Source of the DNA: Muricomes intestini | Lineage (GTDB): Bacteria > Bacillota > Clostridia > Lachnospirales > Lachnospiraceae | Length of the DNA stretch: 64,000 nucleotides | Assembly (NCBI RefSeq): GCF_004346165.1 | Contig: NZ_SLZZ01000013.1 | Location: forward strand, 1 to 64,000 | Direction: 5' to 3' | Shown: positions 42,071-50,312 of the stretch, piece by piece | Layout of the letters: each line of letters starts with the position of its first letter | Numbering within the stretch: position 1 is the stretch's first letter | Translations under genes and position numbers: made by a program | The notes under the pieces: generated by a model | What the model was told of the DNA's origin: nothing | The model's database searches: none | The model's input: only the letters and a program-made list of their open reading frames with translations

Positions 42071-43108
42071 TTACAACTCAATAATTCCTTTCACTACATT
42101 CTCTGCATCCTCTATGACACAGTCAAAGGCTTCCTTTACGTCATCAAACATGAATCGGTGGGTGACAATCTGTTTTACATCAATCGTTCCATTTGCTATA
42201 GCTGAGAGTGCAAGGGGATAAAGATTGCAATACCTGAATACAGACTTTATTGTCAGCTCTTTTCCCATTACTTGAGCAAAATTATAATTCAAATCACTTT
42301 CTACTGCAATCCCCACCAGCACAACTGTACCTCCTGCCCTTGCAAGCAGTGATGTCTGATATATTGTTTTTGGAGCGCCTGCTGTTTCGAATACAATATC
42401 AGCTCCTTCTTTTCCCAGTAAGCTTTTTACTGCTTTTACTGTATCCTGTTCCTTTGCATTTACTGTATAGTCTGCTCCCAATTTCTTAGCAAATTCGAGA
42501 CGTTTTTCAAACAGATCAACAACAATTACTTTTGAAGCACCAAATGCTTTTGCAGACAATAATGTTACCAGACCTATGCATCCCGCGCCCAGTATCACAA
42601 CTGTTTTTCCCGGCTCTACTTTCCCTTGTCTGCATGCATGCAGCCCCACGCAGAGTGGTTCTACCAGCGCACCTTCTTCTGTTGTCACATTGTCAGGGAG
42701 ACAAAAGCACATATCTGCCGGGTGAACCACATAGTCCTGCAAAGCCCCTTGAATAGGAGGTGTCGCAAAAAACCTCACATCAGGACAAAGATTATACTTT
42801 CCGCTCTTACAAAACTCACATTTTCCGCAGGGAATCCCTGGCTCCAGCGCAACCCGGTCACCTATTTTTAGTGAAGTGACATGATCCCCAGTTTTAGTTA
42901 TAGTACCGGCCACCTCATGCCCCAGGATAAACTGTCCGTCTACAATATAATCTCCTACTCTTCCATATTCATAATAATGTACATCAGAACCACATATTCC
43001 ACAATATTCAATTTTAACCTGCACCTCGTCCTCTGCCGGCTGGGGCACCTCAATTTCACGTATATGCATTGTCCCGGGTTCTTCCATATAGGCTGTTCTA
43101 TTCCTCAT
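42071..43108 (-). CDS. Zinc-dependent polyol dehydrogenase (sorbitol type) 2
   Basis: Medium-chain dehydrogenase of 345 residues, paralogue of 32893-33942. It has YCGICGSDVHYYEYG, GHEVAG, structural Cys set CGKCEFCKSGKYNLC and ILGAGCIG. It would oxidise a polyol to a ketose at the end of the transporter operon, nine bases after the permease. With the 3-epimerase encoded at the operon head this gives a plausible polyol-ketose-epimer route (inference). AGGAGGT precedes the ATG. Confidence 0.88.
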   Translation of the reverse strand: MRNRTAYMEEPGTMHIREIEVPQPAEDEVQVKIEYCGICGSDVHYYEYGRVGDYIVDGQFILGHEVAGTITKTGDHVTSLKIGDRVALEPGIPCGKCEFCKSGKYNLCPDVRFFATPPIQGALQDYVVHPADMCFCLPDNVTTEEGALVEPLCVGLHACRQGKVEPGKTVVILGAGCIGLVTLLSAKAFGASKVIVVDLFEKRLEFAKKLGADYTVNAKEQDTVKAVKSLLGKEGADIVFETAGAPKTIYQTSLLARAGGTVVLVGIAVESDLNYNFAQVMGKELTIKSVFRYCNLYPLALSAIANGTIDVKQIVTHRFMFDDVKEAFDCVIEDAENVVKGIIEL

Positions 43109-43117
43109 AACTACCTC

Positions 43118-44080
43118 CTAAGAAATCACTTTTACTTTTCTCCTAATCTTTACATACTGTAAACTGTCCAAAATTACCGCCAGCATAAGCACAAGTCCTT
43201 TCACCATCTTTTGCATAAAAGCGTCCATTCCGGCAAGAGACATGCCGTTACTTAAAATTCCGATTACAAGGATTCCAGCGAATGCTTTTGCCAGATTACC
43301 TTTTCCTCCATTTAAGCTGACTCCTCCCAATACGCATCCGGTTAGAACATCCATCTCATATCCTTCACCTGCACTCGGCTGCCCACTGCCTATTCTTCCA
43401 AGCATGACCATACCTGCAATCCCAACCAGAAATCCACAGCAGGTATATGCCATAATGCGTATTCTGTCTGAATTAATTCCTGACAGATTCGCCGTTTCTT
43501 CGTTGCTGCCTATGGCATAAAAATATCTTCCTAAATATGTTTTAGATAAAACAAAATAGCCAATCAGAATTATAATAATCATAATTAAAGCAGACACCGG
43601 CAAAAATCCGAATATATATGTCTGTCCCACCCATTTTAATGAGTTTGGAATTCCATAGACCGGGGTTCCTCCACACAGAGTATATGTAAATCCGTATAGG
43701 AAAATCTGCATTCCCAATGTCATAATCAGTGGTGGCACCTTCACCTTAGCAATAATAATACCATTTAGAAGACCAATGGCAGTTGCGATTGCAATAGATG
43801 CCAAAATTGCCAAAGAAATCGGCCAGCCCAGAATTGTAACAAACATGCTTATCGTGACAACCACCAGAGACACCACGGAGCCCATAGATAATTCGATTCC
43901 TCCTGTCAGAAGTACGAAGGTCATGCCTACAGAAAGAATTGCCATAATTGCAACCTGTTTTGAAATATTGATGATATTTGTTACTGTTAAAAATGCCGGA
44001 TTTAAAGCGGTGAATATTACAAATAATATTACCAGTATAAAAACAACTCCATATTTTTTAAATAACTCTACAAATTTCAT
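43118..44080 (-). CDS. Sugar ABC transporter permease 2 (RbsC family)
   Basis: Permease of 320 residues with about ten hydrophobic helices, GMTFVLLTGGIELSMGS and a late CVLGGVSLNGGKGN loop. I start it at the ATG at 44080 (MKFVELFKKYG) since GGGGGG lies upstream at proper spacing; a longer in-frame start would overlap the ribosome site. Thirteen bases separate it from the ATPase gene. Confidence 0.91.
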   Translation of the reverse strand: MKFVELFKKYGVVFILVILFVIFTALNPAFLTVTNIINISKQVAIMAILSVGMTFVLLTGGIELSMGSVVSLVVVTISMFVTILGWPISLAILASIAIATAIGLLNGIIIAKVKVPPLIMTLGMQIFLYGFTYTLCGGTPVYGIPNSLKWVGQTYIFGFLPVSALIMIIIILIGYFVLSKTYLGRYFYAIGSNEETANLSGINSDRIRIMAYTCCGFLVGIAGMVMLGRIGSGQPSAGEGYEMDVLTGCVLGGVSLNGGKGNLAKAFAGILVIGILSNGMSLAGMDAFMQKMVKGLVLMLAVILDSLQYVKIRRKVKVIS

Positions 44081-44093
44081 TTTTTCATCCCCC

Positions 44094-45584
44094 CTATACC
44101 AGACCGGAGGCATATTGCATCACGGTTTCCTCACTGAATTCACTTTTGCGCAGTTCCCCTGTACTTTTACCCTCGTGCATAACCATAATTCTCTCTGACA
44201 TTCCCATTAGCTCCTCCATTTCAGACGATACAATTACAATGGCAATTCCCTGCTCTGCCAGCTCATTCATCAGTTTATAAATTTCCTGCTTTGCACCCAC
44301 ATCCACTCCACGGGTAGGTTCATCCATAAAAATAATCCTACAGTCTGCAGCCAGCCATTTTGCAAGCACTACCTTCTGCTGGTTTCCTCCGCTCAGAGAA
44401 TTCGCCGGAGCTTCCAGAGTAGGAGTTTTTATTCTCAAAAGGTCTTTTTCCTTTTCTGCATACTTTTGTTCCCTTTTTATGTCCACTACCCCAAGCCTTG
44501 ATATTTTTTTCAGAATAGCCAATGAAATGTTATGGCAAATGCTGTCTTCAAGGAGGAGCCCCTGTCTTTTTCTATCCTCGGTGACAAACCCCATTCCCTT
44601 AGCAACAGCATCTGCGGGATGCCTGATTTCCAATTTTTCTCCTTTAAGATACACCGCACCCGACAGCATAATATCAGCTCCGAATATTGCCCTCAAAAGC
44701 TCGGTACGTCCGGCTCCCACCAGTCCTCCGATTCCCAGGATCTCTCCTGCTCTTACCTTAAAAGAAATATTATTGACCTTGTCTGAAGTAACATGCTGTG
44801 CTTCAAAAATGACTTCTCCAATCTCATGATTTCTTTTCGGATACTCAAATGACATTTTTCTTCCTACCATATATGTAATCAGTTTATCCGTGTCCATGTT
44901 TTTCATGTCTTCTGTTATAATCTTTTTTCCATCCCGCAGCACCGTAACCCTGTCTCCGATCCGAAACAGCTCCGGCAGCCGGTGAGAAATATAAATAATC
45001 GTATACCCCTGCTCTTTTAAATCCAGCACGACATCTAAAAGTTTATCCACTTCATCCTCCGTCAGGGGTGCGGTGGGCTCATCCAAAATCAGAACTTTTA
45101 GATTCTTCGCAAGGGCTTTTGCAATTTCAACGAATTGCATATAAGATACAGATAAATCTTTTACGGCTTTTTTGCAGTCTATATTTACCTTTATCCTCTC
45201 AAATACTTCTGCAGCCCTTTTCTCCACCGTTTTTGCCTGAAATACGCCGCATTTATCCAATCGATTTCCTAAATACATATTCTCCGCAACCGATAAATCT
45301 TCCGCCAAGTTAAATTCCTGGTAGACCACCTCTATCCCCAGTTCCTTAGACAGTTTTGGGGACATGGTGTTATAAACACAGCCCTCAAACTCAATTGTTC
45401 CGGAATCAGGTTCATTCGCTCCGGAGGCCATCTTAATAAAGGTGGATTTTCCTGCTCCGTTTTCCCCTATAATGCAATGTATCTCCCCCTTATAAAAGTC
45501 TATGGAAACATCGTCCAGCGCCTGCACTCCCGGATAGCTTTTTGATATATGCTTTAGCGATAAAATAACATCATTTCCCGCCAT
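44094..45584 (-). CDS. Sugar ABC transporter ATP-binding protein 2 (RbsA family)
   Basis: Two-domain ATPase of 496 residues. Domain 1 has Walker A GENGAGKST and Walker B ILDEPTAPL; domain 2 has GLVGAGRTEL and LSGGNQQKVVLAKW followed by MDEPTRGVDVGA. All residues expected of an active RbsA are present, unlike the RbsA-like protein at 47843. AAGGAG precedes the ATG. Confidence 0.93.
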   Translation of the reverse strand: MAGNDVILSLKHISKSYPGVQALDDVSIDFYKGEIHCIIGENGAGKSTFIKMASGANEPDSGTIEFEGCVYNTMSPKLSKELGIEVVYQEFNLAEDLSVAENMYLGNRLDKCGVFQAKTVEKRAAEVFERIKVNIDCKKAVKDLSVSYMQFVEIAKALAKNLKVLILDEPTAPLTEDEVDKLLDVVLDLKEQGYTIIYISHRLPELFRIGDRVTVLRDGKKIITEDMKNMDTDKLITYMVGRKMSFEYPKRNHEIGEVIFEAQHVTSDKVNNISFKVRAGEILGIGGLVGAGRTELLRAIFGADIMLSGAVYLKGEKLEIRHPADAVAKGMGFVTEDRKRQGLLLEDSICHNISLAILKKISRLGVVDIKREQKYAEKEKDLLRIKTPTLEAPANSLSGGNQQKVVLAKWLAADCRIIFMDEPTRGVDVGAKQEIYKLMNELAEQGIAIVIVSSEMEELMGMSERIMVMHEGKSTGELRKSEFSEETVMQYASGLV

Positions 45585-45610
45585 AGGTTACTCCTTTCTC
45601 CGGCAGAAGC

Positions 45611-45646
45611 GGATTTTCCTCCCCGGCTGCACCAGGGGGAAAACCC
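45611..45646 (-). other. Intercistronic hairpin between binding protein 2 and ATPase 2
   Basis: On the minus strand GGGTTTTCCCCCTGG pairs with CCGGGGAGGAAAATCC with small bulges and a 5-base loop. No T tract follows. It parallels the hairpin at 30785-30809. Confidence 0.62.
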
Positions 45647-45662
45647 TCTCCAGACCCTCCGA

Positions 45663-46709
45663 TTATTTATAAAGATTCGTATCGGACTTCCACTCATCCG
45701 CAGTGTCAACAGTCACATTAACCATTGGCATAATAACACTTTCTGCATCCGCACCATTTAATACCTCTACACAGGCATCAACGGCCTGAGCGCCTCCGTT
45801 GTATACATCAAGTCCCACATCACCGCGGAGAATTGTCCCGTCTGCAACCATATCAATTGCATCTTTAACTCCGTCATTTCCAAACATACCGAACTTAGGA
45901 TCCTTTACATCCTTACCTGCCGCCTTCCATGCCTCCGAAAAACCAAGCAGAGCGGTGTCATTCGTTGCCACTATACCCTTCATATCAGGATAAGACTGAG
46001 TCCATGCTTCCGCAGCCGCAACACCATCTTCTGTTACCAGGCCTTCCAATTCTTCCACAATCTCAATGCGGGGGTCTAATTTTGCAATAGCATCTCTGAT
46101 CCCCTCTACACGGTCTCTCTGAAACTGAAACTCTTTATGCCACAATAATCCAAATTGTATCGGATCATCCCCTTCAAATGTTTCTTTTGTCCACTCTGCC
46201 GCCATTGTGCCTACGCGGTATCCGATTTCATAATTATCGCACAAAAATGTCAGCTGATAATTACAGGGTTCCCCTGTAGACGCATCTATTATGTTGTCAT
46301 CATACGCACAGATTACAACTCCTTTATCCAATGCTTCTTTCACCACATCTGCAAATGCCTCCCTGTCAAAAGCATGAATAATAATTGCATCATAACCTTG
46401 GGCCACCATGTTTTCGATATTAGAAATCTGTGTGGCCGCATCATTATTGGCCACCTGGCAGCCATATTCCACACCCAGCTTTTTCGCCTCTGCTTCCATA
46501 CCTTCTGACATTGTATTCCACACGGCCACATCCATAGTCTGCAGGCAAAAACCTACTTTGTAGTCTTCCTTCCCACTGCCTTCTTTTACATCGGTCTCTT
46601 TATCTGTGCTTTCTCCCGGAGCCTTGCTGCTGCATCCGATTATCATTGATACACAAAATATCCCTGTAAGCAGCGCCGCCGTAATTTTCTTTATTCTTTT
46701 TGACATCAT
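45663..46709 (-). CDS. Sugar ABC transporter substrate-binding lipoprotein 2
   Basis: Receptor of 348 residues (Peripla_BP_4) with signal peptide and lipobox MIIGC (Cys26, or 25 from the second ATG). The mature protein opens with VGFCLQTMDVAVWNTM and has GYDAIIIHAFD and VATNDTALLG, typical of ribose-type binding proteins. GGAGG precedes the tandem ATGATG. It is encoded 26 bases after the epimerase. Confidence 0.91.
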   Translation of the reverse strand: MMSKRIKKITAALLTGIFCVSMIIGCSSKAPGESTDKETDVKEGSGKEDYKVGFCLQTMDVAVWNTMSEGMEAEAKKLGVEYGCQVANNDAATQISNIENMVAQGYDAIIIHAFDREAFADVVKEALDKGVVICAYDDNIIDASTGEPCNYQLTFLCDNYEIGYRVGTMAAEWTKETFEGDDPIQFGLLWHKEFQFQRDRVEGIRDAIAKLDPRIEIVEELEGLVTEDGVAAAEAWTQSYPDMKGIVATNDTALLGFSEAWKAAGKDVKDPKFGMFGNDGVKDAIDMVADGTILRGDVGLDVYNGGAQAVDACVEVLNGADAESVIMPMVNVTVDTADEWKSDTNLYK

Positions 46710-46735
46710 AATCTTTTCCTCCTGATTTCTTTTAT

Positions 46736-47617
46736 TTATGCAAGGCCGTATTTGGCCAGCATCTCTCTTTCAAAGTTCAATAAAAAGGCAGCTTCGCCGT
46801 CAATCGTTTTTTCCGTCGGTGTATCCAGGTTTCTCCATGTTTTTACATTGCGCCCGACTTCTCCTCCCATCATGACAAAAGGTTCTGAGACAATTCTTCC
46901 ACGATAGTCTATATCTTTCAGTGCCTGGAATATTTCATCCCAGTTTATATGGCCTCTTCCCGGTGCCCGTCTGTTATTTTCACCCGTGTGGAAATTCACA
47001 AGATATGGTCCCGCCAGACGGATTGCATCTCCGATATTATTTTCTTCAATGTTCATATGATATGTATCCAACAACACACCAATATTTTTACTTTCTATCT
47101 CCCTTACATATTTGAGCGCCTCTTCTGCTGTATTAATCAATATGGATTCAAATCGATTTACCGCTTCTACACAATAGGTAACATCATACTCCTCTGCTGT
47201 TTTCACAACTTTTCTCATGCTGCCGACGCTTCTGTCCCAGAAATCGTCTTTGTTATCTATCGTATAGTCTGTGACACCCCAGCCCGCATAGCTTACTCCG
47301 GATATCACTTTTCCCTCCATAAATCCTACACGTTCTACAATATTCTTTAAATATTCAATTCCTGCCGCACGAACTGACTCATCCGCACTGGAAATATCAT
47401 AGGCCGGATCCAGCCCCAGACTGTATGTTAATTCAATTCCACGTATATCTGCCGCTTTCTTAATTTCCTGCATCTTTTCCTTAGACATATCCAGCAATGG
47501 CTGTGCCTGAAATTCCAGAATATCAAAACCGATATCCGCTGCTTTATTGATGTATTTAATGTGGTCGGCGTCCCATTGTTTCTCCCAAAAATTCATAAAA
47601 ATACCAAGCTTATTCAT
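46736..47617 (-). CDS. D-tagatose/D-psicose 3-epimerase family protein
   Basis: TIM-barrel ketose 3-epimerase of 293 residues. The four metal/catalytic positions are conserved: Glu151 (CVEAVNRFE), Asp184 (LDTYHMNIEE), His210 (NFHTGENNR) and Glu245 (SEPFVMMGG). The PGRG loop is also present. It interconverts ketohexoses or ketopentoses at C3 using Mn or Mg. I start it at the ATG at 47617 (MNKLGIF), after GGAGG; the longer frame adds 30 residues of low-complexity basic sequence. First gene of the second sugar ABC operon. Confidence 0.9.
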   Translation of the reverse strand: MNKLGIFMNFWEKQWDADHIKYINKAADIGFDILEFQAQPLLDMSKEKMQEIKKAADIRGIELTYSLGLDPAYDISSADESVRAAGIEYLKNIVERVGFMEGKVISGVSYAGWGVTDYTIDNKDDFWDRSVGSMRKVVKTAEEYDVTYCVEAVNRFESILINTAEEALKYVREIESKNIGVLLDTYHMNIEENNIGDAIRLAGPYLVNFHTGENNRRAPGRGHINWDEIFQALKDIDYRGRIVSEPFVMMGGEVGRNVKTWRNLDTPTEKTIDGEAAFLLNFEREMLAKYGLA

Positions 47618-47697
47618 ATACTTTGTTCCTCCTTCATCTTTTCTTTCATGTTTTTGTTTCCTTTCTTTGTACTTGTCAATCATTTGTTGCTTTTTTA

Positions 47698-47752
47698 AGT
47701 ATATCATCCGGCCTTATCCCATACTAGGGGGGCTGTAATAGAATCATAGGGG
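47698..47752 (-). promoter_or_regulatory. Activated promoter with direct repeats before the epimerase-ABC operon
   Basis: A TATACT -10 (47703-47698) lacks a proper -35. In its place lie two direct repeats on the minus strand, CCCCTATGATT (47752-47742) and CCCCTAGTATG (47730-47720), 22 bases apart. Two helical turns with the proximal copy over the -35 is the usual arrangement for AraC-type or YesN activators. Confidence 0.58.
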
Positions 47753-47770
47753 TATTTTTTTGAAGTTACC

Positions 47771-47829
47771 AAAAAGCTCTGTACAGAAGCAGCAGGTTAC
47801 TATGCTGCTTCGATACAGAGCTCTTTTTG
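47771..47829 (-). terminator. Strong terminator after the RbsA-like gene
   Basis: Long hairpin: the arms AGCTCTGTAtcGAAGCAGCA and TGCTGCTTCtgTACAGAGCT pair around an 8-base loop, with TTTTT on the minus strand. The 5' side has matching A residues, so it could be bidirectional. It separates the two-component operon from the transporter operon. Confidence 0.85.
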
Positions 47830-47842
47830 TTTCTTTCTTTTA

Positions 47843-49276
47843 TCACAACGTATTTATAAATCCAAAATCTTTTGCCTCGTGGACTTCTGTCAGTCCTTCT
47901 GTCTCAATTATCCCAATCGTATCTGCCACAAGCATGCTGGCATTGATATCAACAGAAACAACAATCAAAGTAATTCCTTTTTCCTTTAATCTCAAAATCA
48001 ATTCCACAATATGTCCTCTCAGATTAATGTCCGTATTCTTGAAGGGGTTAAAGATGATTGCTAAACTGGGGTTTAAAAGATGAATTCGGTAGTAAATTAG
48101 TTTATACAAATCAAAAATATCCAGGGCCGAAACATCTTTTTCATCTATACATTCCCCCAAAAATTCCCTATACTCTTCCTTTACACTTTCTAAAACTCTT
48201 TCAGACACGATTTGCTCATGTACCTTTTTACCAAGCCCCAGGCAAAGATTTTCTATAAAGGTAAATTCCTTATAAATCATAGATTTGGTTGGATCGGGTG
48301 CCAGCAGCATAACCTGTGTCCCCAGAACCTTTTGCATTTTGCCAAATGACATTTGTTCTCCTTCGAGCCACATCTTACAGGGCAGCATGTCTTTTAGTTT
48401 TAAAAGAGAATCAATCACCCTGTTTTTATCATACAAAACAAGGCATTGCCCCGCTCTCATAATAAGATTCTTACTTTCTCTGCGAATTGTCCTAAGCCCC
48501 TTTACCTCAAAAATCACCCGGGAGGTGTTATGCCGGGGTGTAGCAGATATGTCAGGAAAAGAGTATATCATCTTCTGGAGCCATCTCCGGTTAAACTCAT
48601 TTCTTTCAAACAGCTTCAAATCTCTTCCATCCTGCATAAATAAAATTCTGTCGCAAGAGTCTATAATTTCTTCATAATTGCTGCAAAAATATAAAAATGA
48701 CATCCCCTGCTTTGCAAGATCTACCATAATATTCTTTAGAAGATTCAAGTGCGAAAAACTAATGCATTCACCTATCCCGCTCATAACAATGAGCTTTGCC
48801 CCCTGCTCAATTCCTTTCATAATCTCAACAATAATCCGCTCCAGCGGGGCTAGTTTATAAGCATTTACATCCGGTCTAATATTTACCTTCATACTCTCGC
48901 ACAGCCAACGGAATTGTTTCCTGACCTGTGTTCTGTTATAGAAAAACTTTCTGTGCATTTTTTGAAGAACATAAATATTATCCAGAACCGTCAGCTCTGA
49001 AATCAATTTGCTCTTTTGTTCCAGCAAGTATACCTGATTTAAACTGTTATCACTATACATATGACTATTTACCAGTTTTTCGCCAACATAGATTCTCCCA
49101 AGCCGTATCGGACGATTTCTGCATAATAGTCTGAGCAGGTTCTCCCTGCCGCAGCCGTTCACCGGTATCAGCCCCAGTATTTCACCTTTATTCATATGGA
49201 AATTCATATTATCCAGATTGGTGATATCTGTCTCATCACCCACTACATTTTCCATTCTAAAAACTTCTTTTTTCAT
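47843..49276 (-). CDS. Degenerate RbsA-like protein encoded with a two-component system
   Basis: Protein of 477 residues with the two-domain layout of RbsA ATPases but without working nucleotide sites. The Walker A position reads NGCGREN (Arg44 instead of Lys), the signature LSGGQQ position reads LAPLER, and the Walker B DEPT position reads SGIGE. Domain 2 is equally altered (LYDKNRVIDS; FNPFKN). It is not frameshifted. Its start (ATG 49276, after AGGAG) overlaps the histidine kinase gene by 20 bases. A likely role is to couple transporter state to the kinase (inference). Confidence 0.8.
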   Translation of the reverse strand: MKKEVFRMENVVGDETDITNLDNMNFHMNKGEILGLIPVNGCGRENLLRLLCRNRPIRLGRIYVGEKLVNSHMYSDNSLNQVYLLEQKSKLISELTVLDNIYVLQKMHRKFFYNRTQVRKQFRWLCESMKVNIRPDVNAYKLAPLERIIVEIMKGIEQGAKLIVMSGIGECISFSHLNLLKNIMVDLAKQGMSFLYFCSNYEEIIDSCDRILFMQDGRDLKLFERNEFNRRWLQKMIYSFPDISATPRHNTSRVIFEVKGLRTIRRESKNLIMRAGQCLVLYDKNRVIDSLLKLKDMLPCKMWLEGEQMSFGKMQKVLGTQVMLLAPDPTKSMIYKEFTFIENLCLGLGKKVHEQIVSERVLESVKEEYREFLGECIDEKDVSALDIFDLYKLIYYRIHLLNPSLAIIFNPFKNTDINLRGHIVELILRLKEKGITLIVVSVDINASMLVADTIGIIETEGLTEVHEAKDFGFINTL

Positions 49277-50297
49277 CATTCTCCTGCACATTTTTTGAAA
49301 TAACCGGCAGCGTTATCTCTACGTCTGTTCCCATACCAGACACACTATTGATATGAACACCATATTGTTCTCCAAATAGAAGCTTGATTCTGTTATTCAC
49401 ATTTTGGATTGCAATACCGCCTTTCTTTTTCGCTGCTTCCTCCAGCTCATCCGATGAGTTACGAAGCAGCTTGCCATTTAGCTCCTCAAGAACCTTATTT
49501 TCCATTCCAACCCCGTTGTCTGAAATACGTATTATTAAATATTCCTTTGTTCTTTCTACCTTTATACGGACATATCCCTCCCCAATTTTAGGCTCCAGGC
49601 CATGATAAATAGAATTTTCCACAATAGGCTGCAGAATCAGTTTCGGCATAAAGAATTCTAAAATGCTCAAATCTGTCTCATTGTCATATTCTATCTGAAT
49701 TTTTAGCCGGTCCCCGAAGCGGTATCTTTGAATGACATAGTAATTTTCTACGTTGGCAAGCTCATCCTCCAGCCTTACAAGCATATCTACATTCGATATT
49801 GTATAACGAAAAAATGTAGCCAGCGCTTCTGTCATATATGCCACCCCGTCGGCCCCATAGGTCACAGCTTCGCTGCGTATGCATTCCAGTGTATTATACA
49901 AGAAATGTGGATTAATCTGATTCTGAAGTGCAAGATATTGTGCCTGCTTTTTTGATAAATTCAAATACCTTGCTTTGTTTAACTTTTCCGCGAGATATTG
50001 AAATACCTCCGTTGTCTCTTTTGAAAGAGCCAAGTCTTCATGAAAAAATTCCTCAAAATTATAACTGTTTAAATATCTTTCGTAGATTCTAAGCAGATTC
50101 CTCTTATGCCGGCATATCAAAAAATACCATATTGTAAATCCCACAACTACCACAAAAAGGGCACCATATACTATATAAGAAATCTTCCCCTGTACTGCCG
50201 GCTTCAACAGAAAAAATATGACGCACCAAATCACAAACAGCAGTCCTCTGCTCCAGACTTTACATACAGTATTAAAATATATCTTTTCTACCTCCAT
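49257..50297 (-). CDS. Sensor histidine kinase, LytS/YesM family
   Basis: Membrane sensor kinase of 346 residues. Two membrane helices (about 18-32 and 41-62) enclose only a short loop, so there is no sizeable extracellular sensing domain. The His_kinase motif has phospho-acceptor His131 in INPHFLYNT, followed by the ATP-binding NSIYHGLEP, SDNGVGM and GIAIQNVNNR. Lacking a sensor domain, it may depend on a partner such as the RbsA-like protein encoded next. It follows the response regulator gene by 15 bases. Confidence 0.9.
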   Translation of the reverse strand: MEVEKIYFNTVCKVWSRGLLFVIWCVIFFLLKPAVQGKISYIVYGALFVVVVGFTIWYFLICRHKRNLLRIYERYLNSYNFEEFFHEDLALSKETTEVFQYLAEKLNKARYLNLSKKQAQYLALQNQINPHFLYNTLECIRSEAVTYGADGVAYMTEALATFFRYTISNVDMLVRLEDELANVENYYVIQRYRFGDRLKIQIEYDNETDLSILEFFMPKLILQPIVENSIYHGLEPKIGEGYVRIKVERTKEYLIIRISDNGVGMENKVLEELNGKLLRNSSDELEEAAKKKGGIAIQNVNNRIKLLFGEQYGVHINSVSGMGTDVEITLPVISKNVQENDEKRSF

Positions 50298-50312
50298 AAT
50301 AAAATATCCTTC

